DNA of 64,000 bases. Source: Betaproteobacteria bacterium UBA5582 (GTDB lineage: Bacteria; Pseudomonadota; Gammaproteobacteria; Burkholderiales; Rhodocyclaceae). This document shows, one piece after another, positions 1 to 8,111 of the stretch (the first letter of the stretch is position 1; each line of letters starts with the position of its first letter). The stretch spans positions 1 to 64,000 of the forward strand of contig DILW01000075.1 of the NCBI GenBank assembly GCA_002425245.1. Reading direction: 5' to 3'. A model generated the notes under the pieces. The model did no database searches and had not been told where the DNA came from. It worked only from the letters and a program-made list of their open reading frames with translations. The position numbers and the translations under genes are program-made.

Positions 1-1627
1 CATCGTCGACACCCCGGGCCACGCGGACTTCGGCGGTGAAGTCGAGCGCGTGCTCGGCATGGTCGATGGCGTGGTGCTGCTGGTCGATGCCGCCGAAGGC
101 CCGATGCCGCAAACCCGTTTCGTGACCAAGAAGGCGCTGGCCCAGGGCCTGCGTCCGATCGTGCTGGTCAACAAGGTCGACCGCGACGGTGCCGATCCCG
201 ACAACGCCGTCAACCTGACTTTCGACCTCTTCGACAAGCTCGGCGCCACCGACGAACAGCTCGACTTCCCGATCGTCTATGCTTCCGGCCTGAACGGCTG
301 GTCGGCACTGGAACTCGATCATCCGCGCGAAAACATGAAGCCGCTGTTCGACACCATCCTGCGCCACGTGCCGGCGCCCGATGCCGATGTCGACGCGCCG
401 CTGCAGTTGCAGATTTCCGCCCTCGACTACTCTTCCTACGTCGGTCGCATCGGCGTCGGCAAGATCATCCGCGGCCGCGTCAAGACCGGCCAGAACGTGA
501 TGGTCATGTTCGGTACCGACGAAGAAGCCGCCGAACACGATCGTCAGCCGATCAAGGCCAAGATCGGCCAGGTCTTCGGCTACAAGGGCTTGAACAAGGT
601 CGAGATGGACGAGGGCCAGGCCGGCGACATCGTCCAGATCACCGGTATCGAGGACCTGGTGCTGGGCTGCACCGTGACCGACCCGGAAAATCCGGAAGCG
701 CTGCCGCTGCTGAAGATCGACGAGCCGACGCTGTCGATGCAGTTCATGGTCAACACCAGCCCGCTCGCCGGCACCGAGGGCAAGTTCGTCACCAGCCGCC
801 AGATCCGCGACCGTCTGCACAAGGAACTGCTGACCAACATGGCGCTGCGCGTGCATGACACCCCGAACGGCGACGTCTTCGACGTGGCCGGCCGCGGCGA
901 ACTGCACCTCGGCATCCTGCTCGAAAACATGCGCCGTGAAGGCTACGAACTGGCTGTCGGTCGTCCGCGCGTGGTCAAGAAGATCATCGACGGCGTCGAG
1001 TGCGAGCCGTATGAACAACTCACCGTCGACGTCGAGGAAGATACCCAGGGCGGCGTCATGGAAAGCCTCGGCTTGCGCAAGGGCGAGCTGCAGGACATGG
1101 TGCCGGATGGTCGCGGTCGCGTCCGTATCGAGTACCGCATCCCGGCCCGCGGCCTGATCGGTTTCCAGGGTGAGTTCATGAACCTGACCCGCGGCAATGG
1201 CCTGATGAGTCACGTTTTCGACGACTACGCCCCGGTCAAGGAAGGCAACGTCGCCGAGCGTCGCAACGGCGTGCTGATCTCGCAGGACAACGGCGAAGCC
1301 GTCGCCTACGCGCTGTGGAAGCTGCAGGATCGCGGCCGCATGTTCGTCAGCCCGGGCGAGAAGCTGTACGAAGGCATGATCATCGGCATTCACAGCCGTG
1401 AAAACGACCTCGTGGTCAACCCGATCAAGGGCAAGCAGCTGACCAACGTCCGCGCTTCCGGTACCGACGAAGCCGTGCGCCTGGTGCCGCCGGTTCAGCT
1501 CAGCCTGGAAGCCGCGGTGGAATTCATCGCCGAGGACGAGCTGGTCGAACTGACGCCGAAGTCGATCCGCCTGCGCAAGCGCTACCTGACCGAAATCGAG
1601 CGCAAGCGGTCGTTGCGCGGCCTGTAA
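1..1627 (+). CDS. typA: Translational GTPase TypA/BipA, 5'-truncated by window start
   Basis: 541 residues are readable from base 2 to the TAA; the true start lies upstream of the window. The first visible residues contain the G3 motif DTPGHADF, followed by G4 NKVD near visible residue 55. The EF-G-like domain II and the C-terminal TypA domains follow. The family is about 605 residues, so roughly the first 65 residues with the P-loop are missing here. TypA/BipA is a ribosome-associated GTPase important for ribosome assembly and growth under stress or cold. The gene ends in its own intrinsic terminator, and the next gene faces it on the opposite strand. Confidence 0.97.
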   Translation, partial: IVDTPGHADFGGEVERVLGMVDGVVLLVDAAEGPMPQTRFVTKKALAQGLRPIVLVNKVDRDGADPDNAVNLTFDLFDKLGATDEQLDFPIVYASGLNGWSALELDHPRENMKPLFDTILRHVPAPDADVDAPLQLQISALDYSSYVGRIGVGKIIRGRVKTGQNVMVMFGTDEEAAEHDRQPIKAKIGQVFGYKGLNKVEMDEGQAGDIVQITGIEDLVLGCTVTDPENPEALPLLKIDEPTLSMQFMVNTSPLAGTEGKFVTSRQIRDRLHKELLTNMALRVHDTPNGDVFDVAGRGELHLGILLENMRREGYELAVGRPRVVKKIIDGVECEPYEQLTVDVEEDTQGGVMESLGLRKGELQDMVPDGRGRVRIEYRIPARGLIGFQGEFMNLTRGNGLMSHVFDDYAPVKEGNVAERRNGVLISQDNGEAVAYALWKLQDRGRMFVSPGEKLYEGMIIGIHSRENDLVVNPIKGKQLTNVRASGTDEAVRLVPPVQLSLEAAVEFIAEDELVELTPKSIRLRKRYLTEIERKRSLRGL

Positions 1628-1677
1628 TTGCCATGCGCTTCTGCCAGCCCTGCCGGGAACTGGTGCAGCGCCACAGG

Positions 1678-1703
1678 AAGGCGGCCCGTTGGGTCGCCTT
1701 TTT
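1678..1703 (+). terminator. Intrinsic terminator after typA
   Basis: A 10-bp stem (1678-1687 with 1691-1700, one G-U pair) closes a 3-nt loop and runs into a T tract at 1699-1703. It starts 51 nt after the typA stop. The rest of the 151-nt gap to the convergent GGDEF/EAL gene shows nothing further. Confidence 0.85.
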
Positions 1704-1778
1704 GCTGGGCTTGTCCCTGTTTTTTACCTTTCTTGGGATGATCTCCGACCCAGTCAATGGTGTCGGTTTCTGCAAGAT

Positions 1779-3668
1779 TTATCCCTGAGTCCACCCGTCG
1801 CGGGTTTCGCGATTGAGGAATTCCTCGGCAAACCTGCTTGCCGGGAGCGGGCGGCTGATCAGATAACCCTGCACCACGTCGCAGCCGAGTCCGCCCAGGA
1901 TCTCCCACTGCGCCTGGGTTTCCACACCTTCGGCGACGACTTCGAGTGACAGGCTGTGGGCCATGGCGATGATGGCGCGAACCAGCGGCTCGCTGTCGCC
2001 TTGCGTCGCTTCTCCGCTCAGGCCGGTGATGAAGGCACGGTCGATCTTGAGCGTGCCCACGGGTAGCCGCTGCAGGTAGGACAATGAAGAATATCCGGTC
2101 CCGAAATCGTCCAGCGCGATGCCGATCCCGGCAGCACGTAGACGGGTGAGCTGGTCGACGCCGTCGCCACCTGGGTCGAGAACGAGCGATTCGGTGACTT
2201 CGACTTCCAGCGCCGATGTCGGCAGGTTCGCCGCGGCCAGGGTCTCGAGAATGCGCTGTGAAACCGAGGGGCGCCAGAACTGGCGCGGCGAGAGATTGAT
2301 TGCGATGGGCGGGACTTCGCCGTGACACTGGCGCCAGGCGGTAATCTGGCGAACCGCCTGATCGATGACCCAGTCACCGATGGCAACGATCAGACCGCAT
2401 TCTTCGGCGACCGGGATGAACTGGTCCGGCGGGATCATCGTTTCGCCCTCGCGCCAGCGGAGCAGGGCTTCGGCGCCGACCAAGCGGCCATCGGCGATGG
2501 CGACCTTGGGCTGAAAGTGCAATTCGAAACAGTTGTCCTGCAAGGCCTTGTGCAGGCGGTTCTCGAGCGAGATGCGCAGCCGCAGGCGCTCGTCCATCTG
2601 CGCCGTATGCAGGCGGGCGCCGTTGCCGCCGGCTGCCTTGGCTGCATACATTGCGGCATCGGCATGGCGGAGCAGGGTGTCGCCGTCGGCGGCATCGTCC
2701 GGAAACAGGCTGATCCCGATGCTGGCCGTGGTCTGGAAGGCTGTTTCCTCATCCAGCAAGGGGGCCTGCAGGCTGACCTTGATCTGCGCCGCCACCGCCT
2801 GTGCGGCATCGGCGCTGGTCTGCCTCAGGATCACGATGAACTCGTCGCCGCCCTGACGATACAGACTGCTGCTTTCGGGAAGCCCGGCCCCCAGTACCTT
2901 GGCCACCACCTGCAGCATGCGGTCGCCGGCGCGATGACCGAGGCTGTCGTTGACGTTCTTGAAGCGGTCGAGGTCGATGAACAGGACGGCGACACGCTCT
3001 TGAGCGGCCGCTGCCGTGTCGATTGCCGCCTGCAGGTGTTCGGTCAGTTGCAGGCGGTTGGGCAGGCCGGTGAGCAGATCGTGGTTGGCCAGGAATTCCA
3101 GTTCTTCCTGGTGCTGTCGGCGCTCGGTAATGTCGGTTACCGAACCGACCATCTGGTAAGCCGTTCCGTTACGGTCGCGCACCGCCAGTCCGCGCGAAGC
3201 GATCCAGCGGTATTGCCCGTCGCTGGCGAGAACCCGGTACTCGCAATAAAAATGGCTGGTTTCACCCTTGATGTGGCGGGCGACGGCACGATTGTAGAAA
3301 GCGACGTCGTCGGGATGCACCAGCTTGAGCCAAGCGTCGGTGTTGGGCAGAAAATCTTCCCGATAACCGAGTATCTGCAGGAGGCGCGCGCCAACGCGCA
3401 ACTTCTTGCTGACCGGATCCCAGTCCCAGAAACCGTCATGCGCGGCCTGCATGGCAAGGTTATAAGCCTGCGAGATCGAACGGAAATGGCGGTACTCGTT
3501 ATAGCCGACCCAGATGAGGGTCAGTCCGGCCAGCGAGAGGATGAGGGTGGCGGTGGGTCCGGGCTGGAAGAGATTCAGGAGCAGCCCGGCAGCAATGACG
3601 GTGAGCAGACCGAGGATTGCCGTCGGATGCTGCAGCGACGAGAGCCAGGCGTTATTGGTAACCGGCAT
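1779..3668 (-). CDS. Membrane PAS-GGDEF-EAL cyclic-di-GMP signalling protein
   Basis: 629 residues. Two hydrophobic segments at about 16-34 and 38-56 form a short membrane anchor. A PAS/PAC domain (about 70-185, ending in ITDITERR-type sequence) precedes a GGDEF domain (about 190-350; GGDEF intact at 273-277) and an EAL domain (about 370-620; EALLRW at 400, NLSPRQF, VTES, DDFGTGYSSL, AEGVE all present). No RxxD inhibitory site is visible just before GGDEF. Both catalytic modules look intact, so it could make and/or hydrolyse c-di-GMP; the net activity cannot be read from sequence. It starts 8 nt after moaA on the same strand, so the two are probably co-transcribed. The PAS ligand is unknown. 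Confidence 0.92.
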   Translation of the reverse strand: MPVTNNAWLSSLQHPTAILGLLTVIAAGLLLNLFQPGPTATLILSLAGLTLIWVGYNEYRHFRSISQAYNLAMQAAHDGFWDWDPVSKKLRVGARLLQILGYREDFLPNTDAWLKLVHPDDVAFYNRAVARHIKGETSHFYCEYRVLASDGQYRWIASRGLAVRDRNGTAYQMVGSVTDITERRQHQEELEFLANHDLLTGLPNRLQLTEHLQAAIDTAAAAQERVAVLFIDLDRFKNVNDSLGHRAGDRMLQVVAKVLGAGLPESSSLYRQGGDEFIVILRQTSADAAQAVAAQIKVSLQAPLLDEETAFQTTASIGISLFPDDAADGDTLLRHADAAMYAAKAAGGNGARLHTAQMDERLRLRISLENRLHKALQDNCFELHFQPKVAIADGRLVGAEALLRWREGETMIPPDQFIPVAEECGLIVAIGDWVIDQAVRQITAWRQCHGEVPPIAINLSPRQFWRPSVSQRILETLAAANLPTSALEVEVTESLVLDPGGDGVDQLTRLRAAGIGIALDDFGTGYSSLSYLQRLPVGTLKIDRAFITGLSGEATQGDSEPLVRAIIAMAHSLSLEVVAEGVETQAQWEILGGLGCDVVQGYLISRPLPASRFAEEFLNRETRDGWTQG

Positions 3669-3676
3669 CGCGGCAC

Positions 3677-4741
3677 TCAGCCGCCAGTCATCGACATGAA
3701 CCGGATAACCTGGGGATTGTTCATCTGGTGCGTGAAGTCGTGGCCGAAAGGTTTGATTCCCATGCTGTCCATGATCGCCTGGCGCAAATCCGCCTCACTG
3801 CCTTTGCGCAGGACGGGGAGCAGATTCAGGGCGTCGTTATGTCCCAGGCAGGGATAAAGTTCTCCCTTGGCGGTGATGCGTACCCGGTTGCAACTATCGC
3901 AGAAATTGTGGCTGTGCGGGGAAATGAAGCCGACGCGCGTGTCGCAACCCGGCATCCGCCAGTAGCGCGCAGGCCCGCCTGAGTTCTCGTCCGAGGGGCG
4001 TAGATCGAAGTGCCGGGCAAGTATGGACAGCGCGTCTTCGCTGGAGATATAGGTCGTGCTGCGTCCCTGGATTTCACCGAGCGGCATTTCTTCGATGAAT
4101 GAAATGTCCAGGCCACGGTCAATGGCAAAGCGAACCAGGTCGACAAACTCGTGATCGTTCACGCCGCGCATCATCACGGTGTTCAGCTTGGTACGGCGAA
4201 AACCTGCCTGGGTAGCCGCCTCGATGCCGCGAATGACCTTGTTCAGGTCGCCGATCCGCGTGATCTGCCGGAAGCGCTCGCCGTCGAGCGTGTCCAGGCT
4301 GATATTCAGGCGCTTGACGCCGGCAGCCTTGAGTGGCGCGGCAAAACGGTCAAGTTGCGAGCCGTTGGTGGTCAGTACCAGGTTATCGAGGCCGGGCAGC
4401 GCGCCAAGGCGCTCGATCAGCCACATCACGTTTTTTCGTACCAGCGGTTCGCCGCCGGTCAGTCGCAACTTGGTCACCCCGAGACCGACGAAAGTCTCCG
4501 CCACCCGTAGCGACTCTTCCAGACTCATGACCTCGCTGCGCGGCAGGAAGGTCATCTCCTCGGCCATGCAGTAGGTGCAGCGGAAATCGCACCGGTCTGT
4601 GATCGAGAGGCGCACGTAGGTGACGTGACGGCCGTATTTGTCCACCAGCGTTCCCAGGCGATGGACGGCCGTGCCGGGCTCCGGCCGGAAGTCGGCGAGG
4701 CTTGCGGGCGTCTCTTCGGAGTGGAGGGTTTCGTTGCGCAT
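3677..4741 (-). CDS. moaA: GTP 3',8-cyclase MoaA (molybdenum cofactor biosynthesis)
   Basis: 354 residues. This radical-SAM enzyme performs the first step of molybdopterin synthesis from GTP. The N-terminal CX3CX2C cluster motif (CDFRCTYC) and the C-terminal cluster motif CDSCNRVR...C are present, as is the conserved C-terminal Gly-Gly. The family length is about 320-370. No other moa/moe gene is next to it; the neighbour downstream is the c-di-GMP protein. The start has no Shine-Dalgarno sequence. A TTGTTG-N17-CATAAT promoter-like pair ends only 6 nt before the ATG, which would give a leaderless message. The start is therefore slightly uncertain. Confidence 0.95.
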   Translation of the reverse strand: MRNETLHSEETPASLADFRPEPGTAVHRLGTLVDKYGRHVTYVRLSITDRCDFRCTYCMAEEMTFLPRSEVMSLEESLRVAETFVGLGVTKLRLTGGEPLVRKNVMWLIERLGALPGLDNLVLTTNGSQLDRFAAPLKAAGVKRLNISLDTLDGERFRQITRIGDLNKVIRGIEAATQAGFRRTKLNTVMMRGVNDHEFVDLVRFAIDRGLDISFIEEMPLGEIQGRSTTYISSEDALSILARHFDLRPSDENSGGPARYWRMPGCDTRVGFISPHSHNFCDSCNRVRITAKGELYPCLGHNDALNLLPVLRKGSEADLRQAIMDSMGIKPFGHDFTHQMNNPQVIRFMSMTGG

Positions 4742-4747
4742 GGGTGG

Positions 4748-4776
4748 ATTATGTGTGCTCCAAACCCGCTCAACAA
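4748..4776 (-). promoter_or_regulatory. Candidate sigma-70 promoter for moaA
   Basis: On the minus strand TTGTTG (4776-4771) and CATAAT (4753-4748) are 17 nt apart. The -10 ends 6 nt before the moaA ATG, so transcription would begin at about the start codon. The hexamers are only moderate matches. Confidence 0.35.
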
Positions 4777-4934
4777 GGGGGTAGATCGAAATGGGTAGTG
4801 CGGGCTGATGGCCGGAAACGCTTGATTAATCAGGCAGCATGGGTGTTCATGCCGTTATCGTCTCGGCGATAGGCTTTACTTGCCCGCAGTTCATGGCTAA
4901 TCTGCTGCCAACAGCGGAGCGGTCGACGAAAAAC

Positions 4935-4965
4935 AAAAAGCCCGGCCGGTCAGGCTGGGCTTTTT
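4935..4965 (-). terminator. Intrinsic terminator of tRNA-Asn
   Basis: The GC-rich stem pairs 4940-4947 with 4953-4960 (one G-U) around a 5-nt loop. It is flanked by A and T runs that extend the stem and give a T tract on either strand. It lies just past the 3' end of the minus-strand tRNA gene. Confidence 0.85.
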
Positions 4966-4973
4966 GATCAAAC

Positions 4974-5049
4974 TGGCTCCTCGACCTGGGCTCGAACCAG
5001 GGACCTACGGATTAACAGTCCGGCGCTCTACCGACTGAGCTATCGAGGA
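4974..5049 (-). tRNA. tRNA-Asn (GTT)
   Basis: 76 nt including an encoded CCA. The acceptor stem TCCTCGA pairs with TCGAGGA. The D-arm AGCTCAGTCGGTAGAGC, anticodon loop CTGTTAA with GTT anticodon and T-arm GGTTCGAGCC are all readable on the minus strand. The cloverleaf is complete. Confidence 0.97.
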
Positions 5050-5061
5050 ATTGAAGCGCGC

Positions 5062-5090
5062 ATTATAGGAGTAGAATGCTGATCAGTCAA
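5062..5090 (-). promoter_or_regulatory. Sigma-70 promoter of tRNA-Asn
   Basis: On the minus strand TTGACT (5090-5085) and a perfect TATAAT (5067-5062) are separated by 17 nt. The -10 is followed by a GC-rich discriminator (GCGCGC), the arrangement seen at stringently controlled stable-RNA promoters. The -10 ends 12 nt before the mature tRNA 5' end. Confidence 0.88.
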
Positions 5091-5125
5091 GTCTCCCCGG
5101 TTGTTCCAGGATTGAAAGCCGTGTC

Positions 5126-6772
5126 ATGAGTTCCGGTCAGATCTACGCGAAAACCCCGATTGGGGACGAAGCCGTTCGCCAGAGTACGCGGGTCGTCCAG
5201 CGTAATCTGCGCATGGTGCTGGTTCAGATCGACGGCAAATTGAGCGTTGACGAACTGGCCGCCAAGATTGGCAACGCACGTCTGGTCGAGAATGCAATCG
5301 AGGAACTGGAGCGTGGCGGCTACATTGTTCCCCTTGCGCAACAATCCGCCGCCTGGGCAATGAGGCAATTGAATTCGGCCACGGATCAGCTCGCTGCTGT
5401 TCCGCAGTCCATGCCATTCGGACCGGCGACCACCAACGAGTCCAAGGGGGATGGCGGGCAAAGTCAGGTCAGCCGGTTCTCATCCTTTGGCAAGCCGGTC
5501 CTGCCGGTGGTTGATGCTGCTCCTGCGGAGTTGCCGCAGGATTCAGAAGACGAACCTGCTGCCCCTCGGCCCTGGCTGAAACTGGCGAGCTGGAGTGGCC
5601 TGGGGCTGTTGCTGCTATCGATCCTGGCACTGGTATTTTTTCCTTACAACAATTACCGACCGGATATCGAGCGTTCTTTGAGCGGGGCATTGCAGATGCC
5701 GGTGAGGCTTGAGTCCTTTTCGCTGAAGCTGCTGCCTGAGCCGCACTTTGCCCTGGGTGGCGTCGAGTTGGGTGATTCGGAAGAGAGCAGGATCGAGTCG
5801 ATCCGGATTGCCCAGCCCTGGCGCTTGCTGTTCTCCGGCGCCGATGGCGTCGAGGAGGTTACGGTGGTCGGTGCGAGCATGCGGGTAAATCGCCTGCTCG
5901 CCCTGCCGGCAGTCGGCAGACCGGGTGCCTTGCCCTGGTCTGGGGTGCGCCATGTTGCCTTGCGAGACTTGCGCGTGGCTGCTGGTGATACCCTCTACCT
6001 CGGCCCGCTACAGGGGCGGCTGCAGTTCTCGGTTGGTCAGCTTGAGAGCGCCACCCTGGAAACTCCGGATCGCAGTGTTCTGATTTCTGCCAAACCAATG
6101 GATTCGGGACTGGATCTGCTGCTTGACGGGCGCGCCTGGCAGCTGCCCGGATTACCGGCGACTTTTCCTTCCTTCCAGGCCAAGGCGATGCTTCGCGAAG
6201 GCTCGCTCGAATTGCGTGAGATCGATGCCAGCTGTCTTGGTGGTTTGCTGAAGGGTACCTGGACGCTGAGCTGGAATGACCGGCTGAGCATGTCAGGCAG
6301 CGGGGTGATGACGCGTCTGGATTTGCGTCGGATTTCTGCCGATTTGTTCTCCAGGCTTTCGGCTGAGGGGGATCTTGGTGGAAACATCCGGGTCTCCGGT
6401 CGAGGCGACGATTGGCCGGGGCTCTGGCGCTCGGCGGTCGCTGAAATGACGATCGATGTCACGCGCGGTTTGCTTACGGGCGTTGATATTGGTGAGGCAG
6501 CAAGGCGCGGCCAGGGCGCGGTCGTGCGCGCCGGTGAGACACGTTTCGACAGGCTGCGGGCGGTGTTGAGCGTCAGTGAACAAGGGGCGTTGATGCGCGA
6601 TATCAACCTCGATGCCGGTCCGCTGACGGCTACCGGGCAGGCGCGGATTTCGTCCGCCGGGGAGGTTAATGGCGGCCTGCTTGTTCTGGTCAGGTCTTCC
6701 GTATCCACGACCCGGGTGGTGCAGACTCTGAGTGGTGCGTTGCCGACCCTGACGGTATCGGCTGCTCAATAA
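5126..6772 (+). CDS. AsmA-like single-pass membrane protein with N-terminal winged-helix-like domain
   Basis: 548 residues. Residues 1-80 read like a small helical or winged-helix domain (motif LVQIDGKLSVDELA...VENAIEELERGGYI). A Pro/Ser/Glu-rich linker follows to about 145, then one transmembrane helix at about 152-172 (LGLLLLSILALVFF). The rest resembles the AsmA C-terminal region: a beta-rich periplasmic part with sequences such as LGGNIRVSGRGDD, RFDRLRAVLSV and INLDAGPLTATGQARI. AsmA-family proteins are linked to outer-membrane lipid transport and assembly. The N-terminal fusion is unusual and no specific function can be assigned. The gene stands alone between tRNA-Asn and the convergent tyrB. 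Confidence 0.7.
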   Translation: MSSGQIYAKTPIGDEAVRQSTRVVQRNLRMVLVQIDGKLSVDELAAKIGNARLVENAIEELERGGYIVPLAQQSAAWAMRQLNSATDQLAAVPQSMPFGPATTNESKGDGGQSQVSRFSSFGKPVLPVVDAAPAELPQDSEDEPAAPRPWLKLASWSGLGLLLLSILALVFFPYNNYRPDIERSLSGALQMPVRLESFSLKLLPEPHFALGGVELGDSEESRIESIRIAQPWRLLFSGADGVEEVTVVGASMRVNRLLALPAVGRPGALPWSGVRHVALRDLRVAAGDTLYLGPLQGRLQFSVGQLESATLETPDRSVLISAKPMDSGLDLLLDGRAWQLPGLPATFPSFQAKAMLREGSLELREIDASCLGGLLKGTWTLSWNDRLSMSGSGVMTRLDLRRISADLFSRLSAEGDLGGNIRVSGRGDDWPGLWRSAVAEMTIDVTRGLLTGVDIGEAARRGQGAVVRAGETRFDRLRAVLSVSEQGALMRDINLDAGPLTATGQARISSAGEVNGGLLVLVRSSVSTTRVVQTLSGALPTLTVSAAQ

Positions 6773-6796
6773 AAAAGGACGGGGTCACCCCCGTCC
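6771..6796 (-). terminator. Intrinsic terminator after tyrB
   Basis: A perfect 8-bp stem (6777-6784 with 6789-6796) is followed on the minus strand by six T residues (6776-6771). It terminates the aminotransferase gene and lies in the stop region of the convergent AsmA-like gene. Confidence 0.85.
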
Positions 6797-6822
6797 TCGT
6801 TCCTGGTTTCAGGATGCTGAGC

Positions 6823-8028
6823 TTAGCGGGTTACTGTGGCAATCGCCTTGGCAACGTAATCCAGATTCTTGCTGTTCAGCGCAGCCAGGCAGATGCGACC
6901 GGTCGACACGGCGTAGATGCCGAATTCTTCCTTCATCCGCTCGACCTGGGCAGCGCTCAGGCCGGTGTAGGAGAACATGCCGCGCTGCTGGGCGACGAAG
7001 GAGAAGTCCTGGGCGCAACCGGTTGCCTTGATTGCGTCGACCAGGCCGGAACGCATGGCGCGGATGCGGTCGCGCATGCCGGCCAGTTCGCCTTCCCACT
7101 GGGCGCGCAGTTCGCCGGAGGCAAGCACCGCGGCAACCAGCGCGCCGCCGTGGGTCGGCGGGTTGGAGTAGTTGGTGCGGATGACGCGCTTGACCTGCGA
7201 CATGACGCGGGCCGACTCTTCCTTGCTGGCGGTGACCACCGACAGGGCGCCGACGCGCTCGCCGTACAGCGAGAAGTTCTTGGAGAACGAGCTGGAGGCG
7301 AAGAACTGCAGGCCGGAGGCGGAAAAGGCGCGGATCGCCACGGCGTCGGCGTCGATGCCGTCGGCAAAGCCCTGGTAGGCCATGTCGAGGAAGGGCACCA
7401 GGCCGCGTTCCTGGCAGATGCCGACGACTTCGGCCCACTGGGCGTCGCTCATGTCGGCGCCGGTCGGGTTGTGGCAGCAGGCGTGCAGCAGGACGACCGA
7501 GCCCGGGGCCATCTTGTTCAGGTCGGCCTTCATGCCGGCGAAGTTCACGCCGCGGGTGGCGGCGTCGTAGTAGGCGTAGTCCTCGACGACGAAGCCAGCA
7601 GCCTCGAACAGGGCGCGGTGGTTTTCCCAGGACGGGTTGCTGATGTAGACCTTGGCGTCCGGGTTCAGGCGCTTCAGGTAGTCGGCGCCGATCTTCAGCG
7701 CGCCGGTACCGCCGATGGCCTGGGCGGTGAGCACGCGGCCGGCGGCGAGCAGGTCGGAATCCTTGCCGAAGAGCAGGTTCTGGACGGCGGTGTTGTAGGC
7801 GGCCGGGCCTTCGATCGGCTGGTAGCCGCGCGGCGGGGCTGCTTTCAGACGGACCTCTTCGGCTGCCTTGACGGCTGCCAGCAGGGGGATCTTGCCGTTG
7901 TCGTCGAAGTACACACCAACGCCAAGGTTGACCTTGGTGTCACGCGCATCGGCGTTGAAAGCTTCGTTAAGACCGAGGATCGGGTCGCGCGGGGCCATTT
8001 CCACCGCAGCGAAGATCGAAGAGGACAT
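6823..8028 (-). CDS. tyrB: Aromatic-amino-acid / aspartate aminotransferase (class I, PLP)
   Basis: 401 residues. Class I PLP aminotransferase of the AspC/TyrB type: NLGVGVYFDDNGKIP at the N-terminus, HNPTGAD, the PLP lysine in SSFSKNFSLYGERVG, and the substrate-binding arginine region near the C-terminus (GMFSYTGLS). It would interconvert aromatic amino acids or aspartate with their keto acids using glutamate/2-oxoglutarate. The longer frame from 8085 is not used: the ATG at 8028 has GGAG 8 nt upstream and begins MSSSIFAAVEMAPRDPI, the usual family start. TyrB versus AspC specificity cannot be told from sequence. Confidence 0.92.
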   Translation of the reverse strand: MSSSIFAAVEMAPRDPILGLNEAFNADARDTKVNLGVGVYFDDNGKIPLLAAVKAAEEVRLKAAPPRGYQPIEGPAAYNTAVQNLLFGKDSDLLAAGRVLTAQAIGGTGALKIGADYLKRLNPDAKVYISNPSWENHRALFEAAGFVVEDYAYYDAATRGVNFAGMKADLNKMAPGSVVLLHACCHNPTGADMSDAQWAEVVGICQERGLVPFLDMAYQGFADGIDADAVAIRAFSASGLQFFASSSFSKNFSLYGERVGALSVVTASKEESARVMSQVKRVIRTNYSNPPTHGGALVAAVLASGELRAQWEGELAGMRDRIRAMRSGLVDAIKATGCAQDFSFVAQQRGMFSYTGLSAAQVERMKEEFGIYAVSTGRICLAALNSKNLDYVAKAIATVTR

Positions 8029-8071
8029 CAGCGACTCCGTGGAATAATAGAAGGATGAAACAACAATAACG

Positions 8072-8089
8072 CGCGATGCCTGCATCGCG
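8072..8089. repeat. Perfect 8-bp inverted repeat between tyrB and uvrB
   Basis: CGCGATGC, two spacer bases, then GCATCGCG. It lies in the 83-nt divergent gap, 23 nt before the chosen uvrB start. It could be an operator or a small hairpin in the uvrB leader. No LexA-type CTGT-N8-ACAG box is visible in the gap. Confidence 0.5.
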
Positions 8090-8111
8090 ACGACAAGCGC
8101 AGAATTTTATC

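Noticed and set aside
4823..4832. TGATTAATCA palindrome upstream of moaA as an FNR box
   Set aside because: FNR/ANR needs TTGAT-N4-ATCAA. Here the half-sites are separated by only 2 nt and the last base differs, so it is a short AT-rich palindrome without support.
8029..8111. LexA/SOS box before uvrB
   Set aside because: No CTGT-N8-ACAG or close variant is present in the 83-nt gap.
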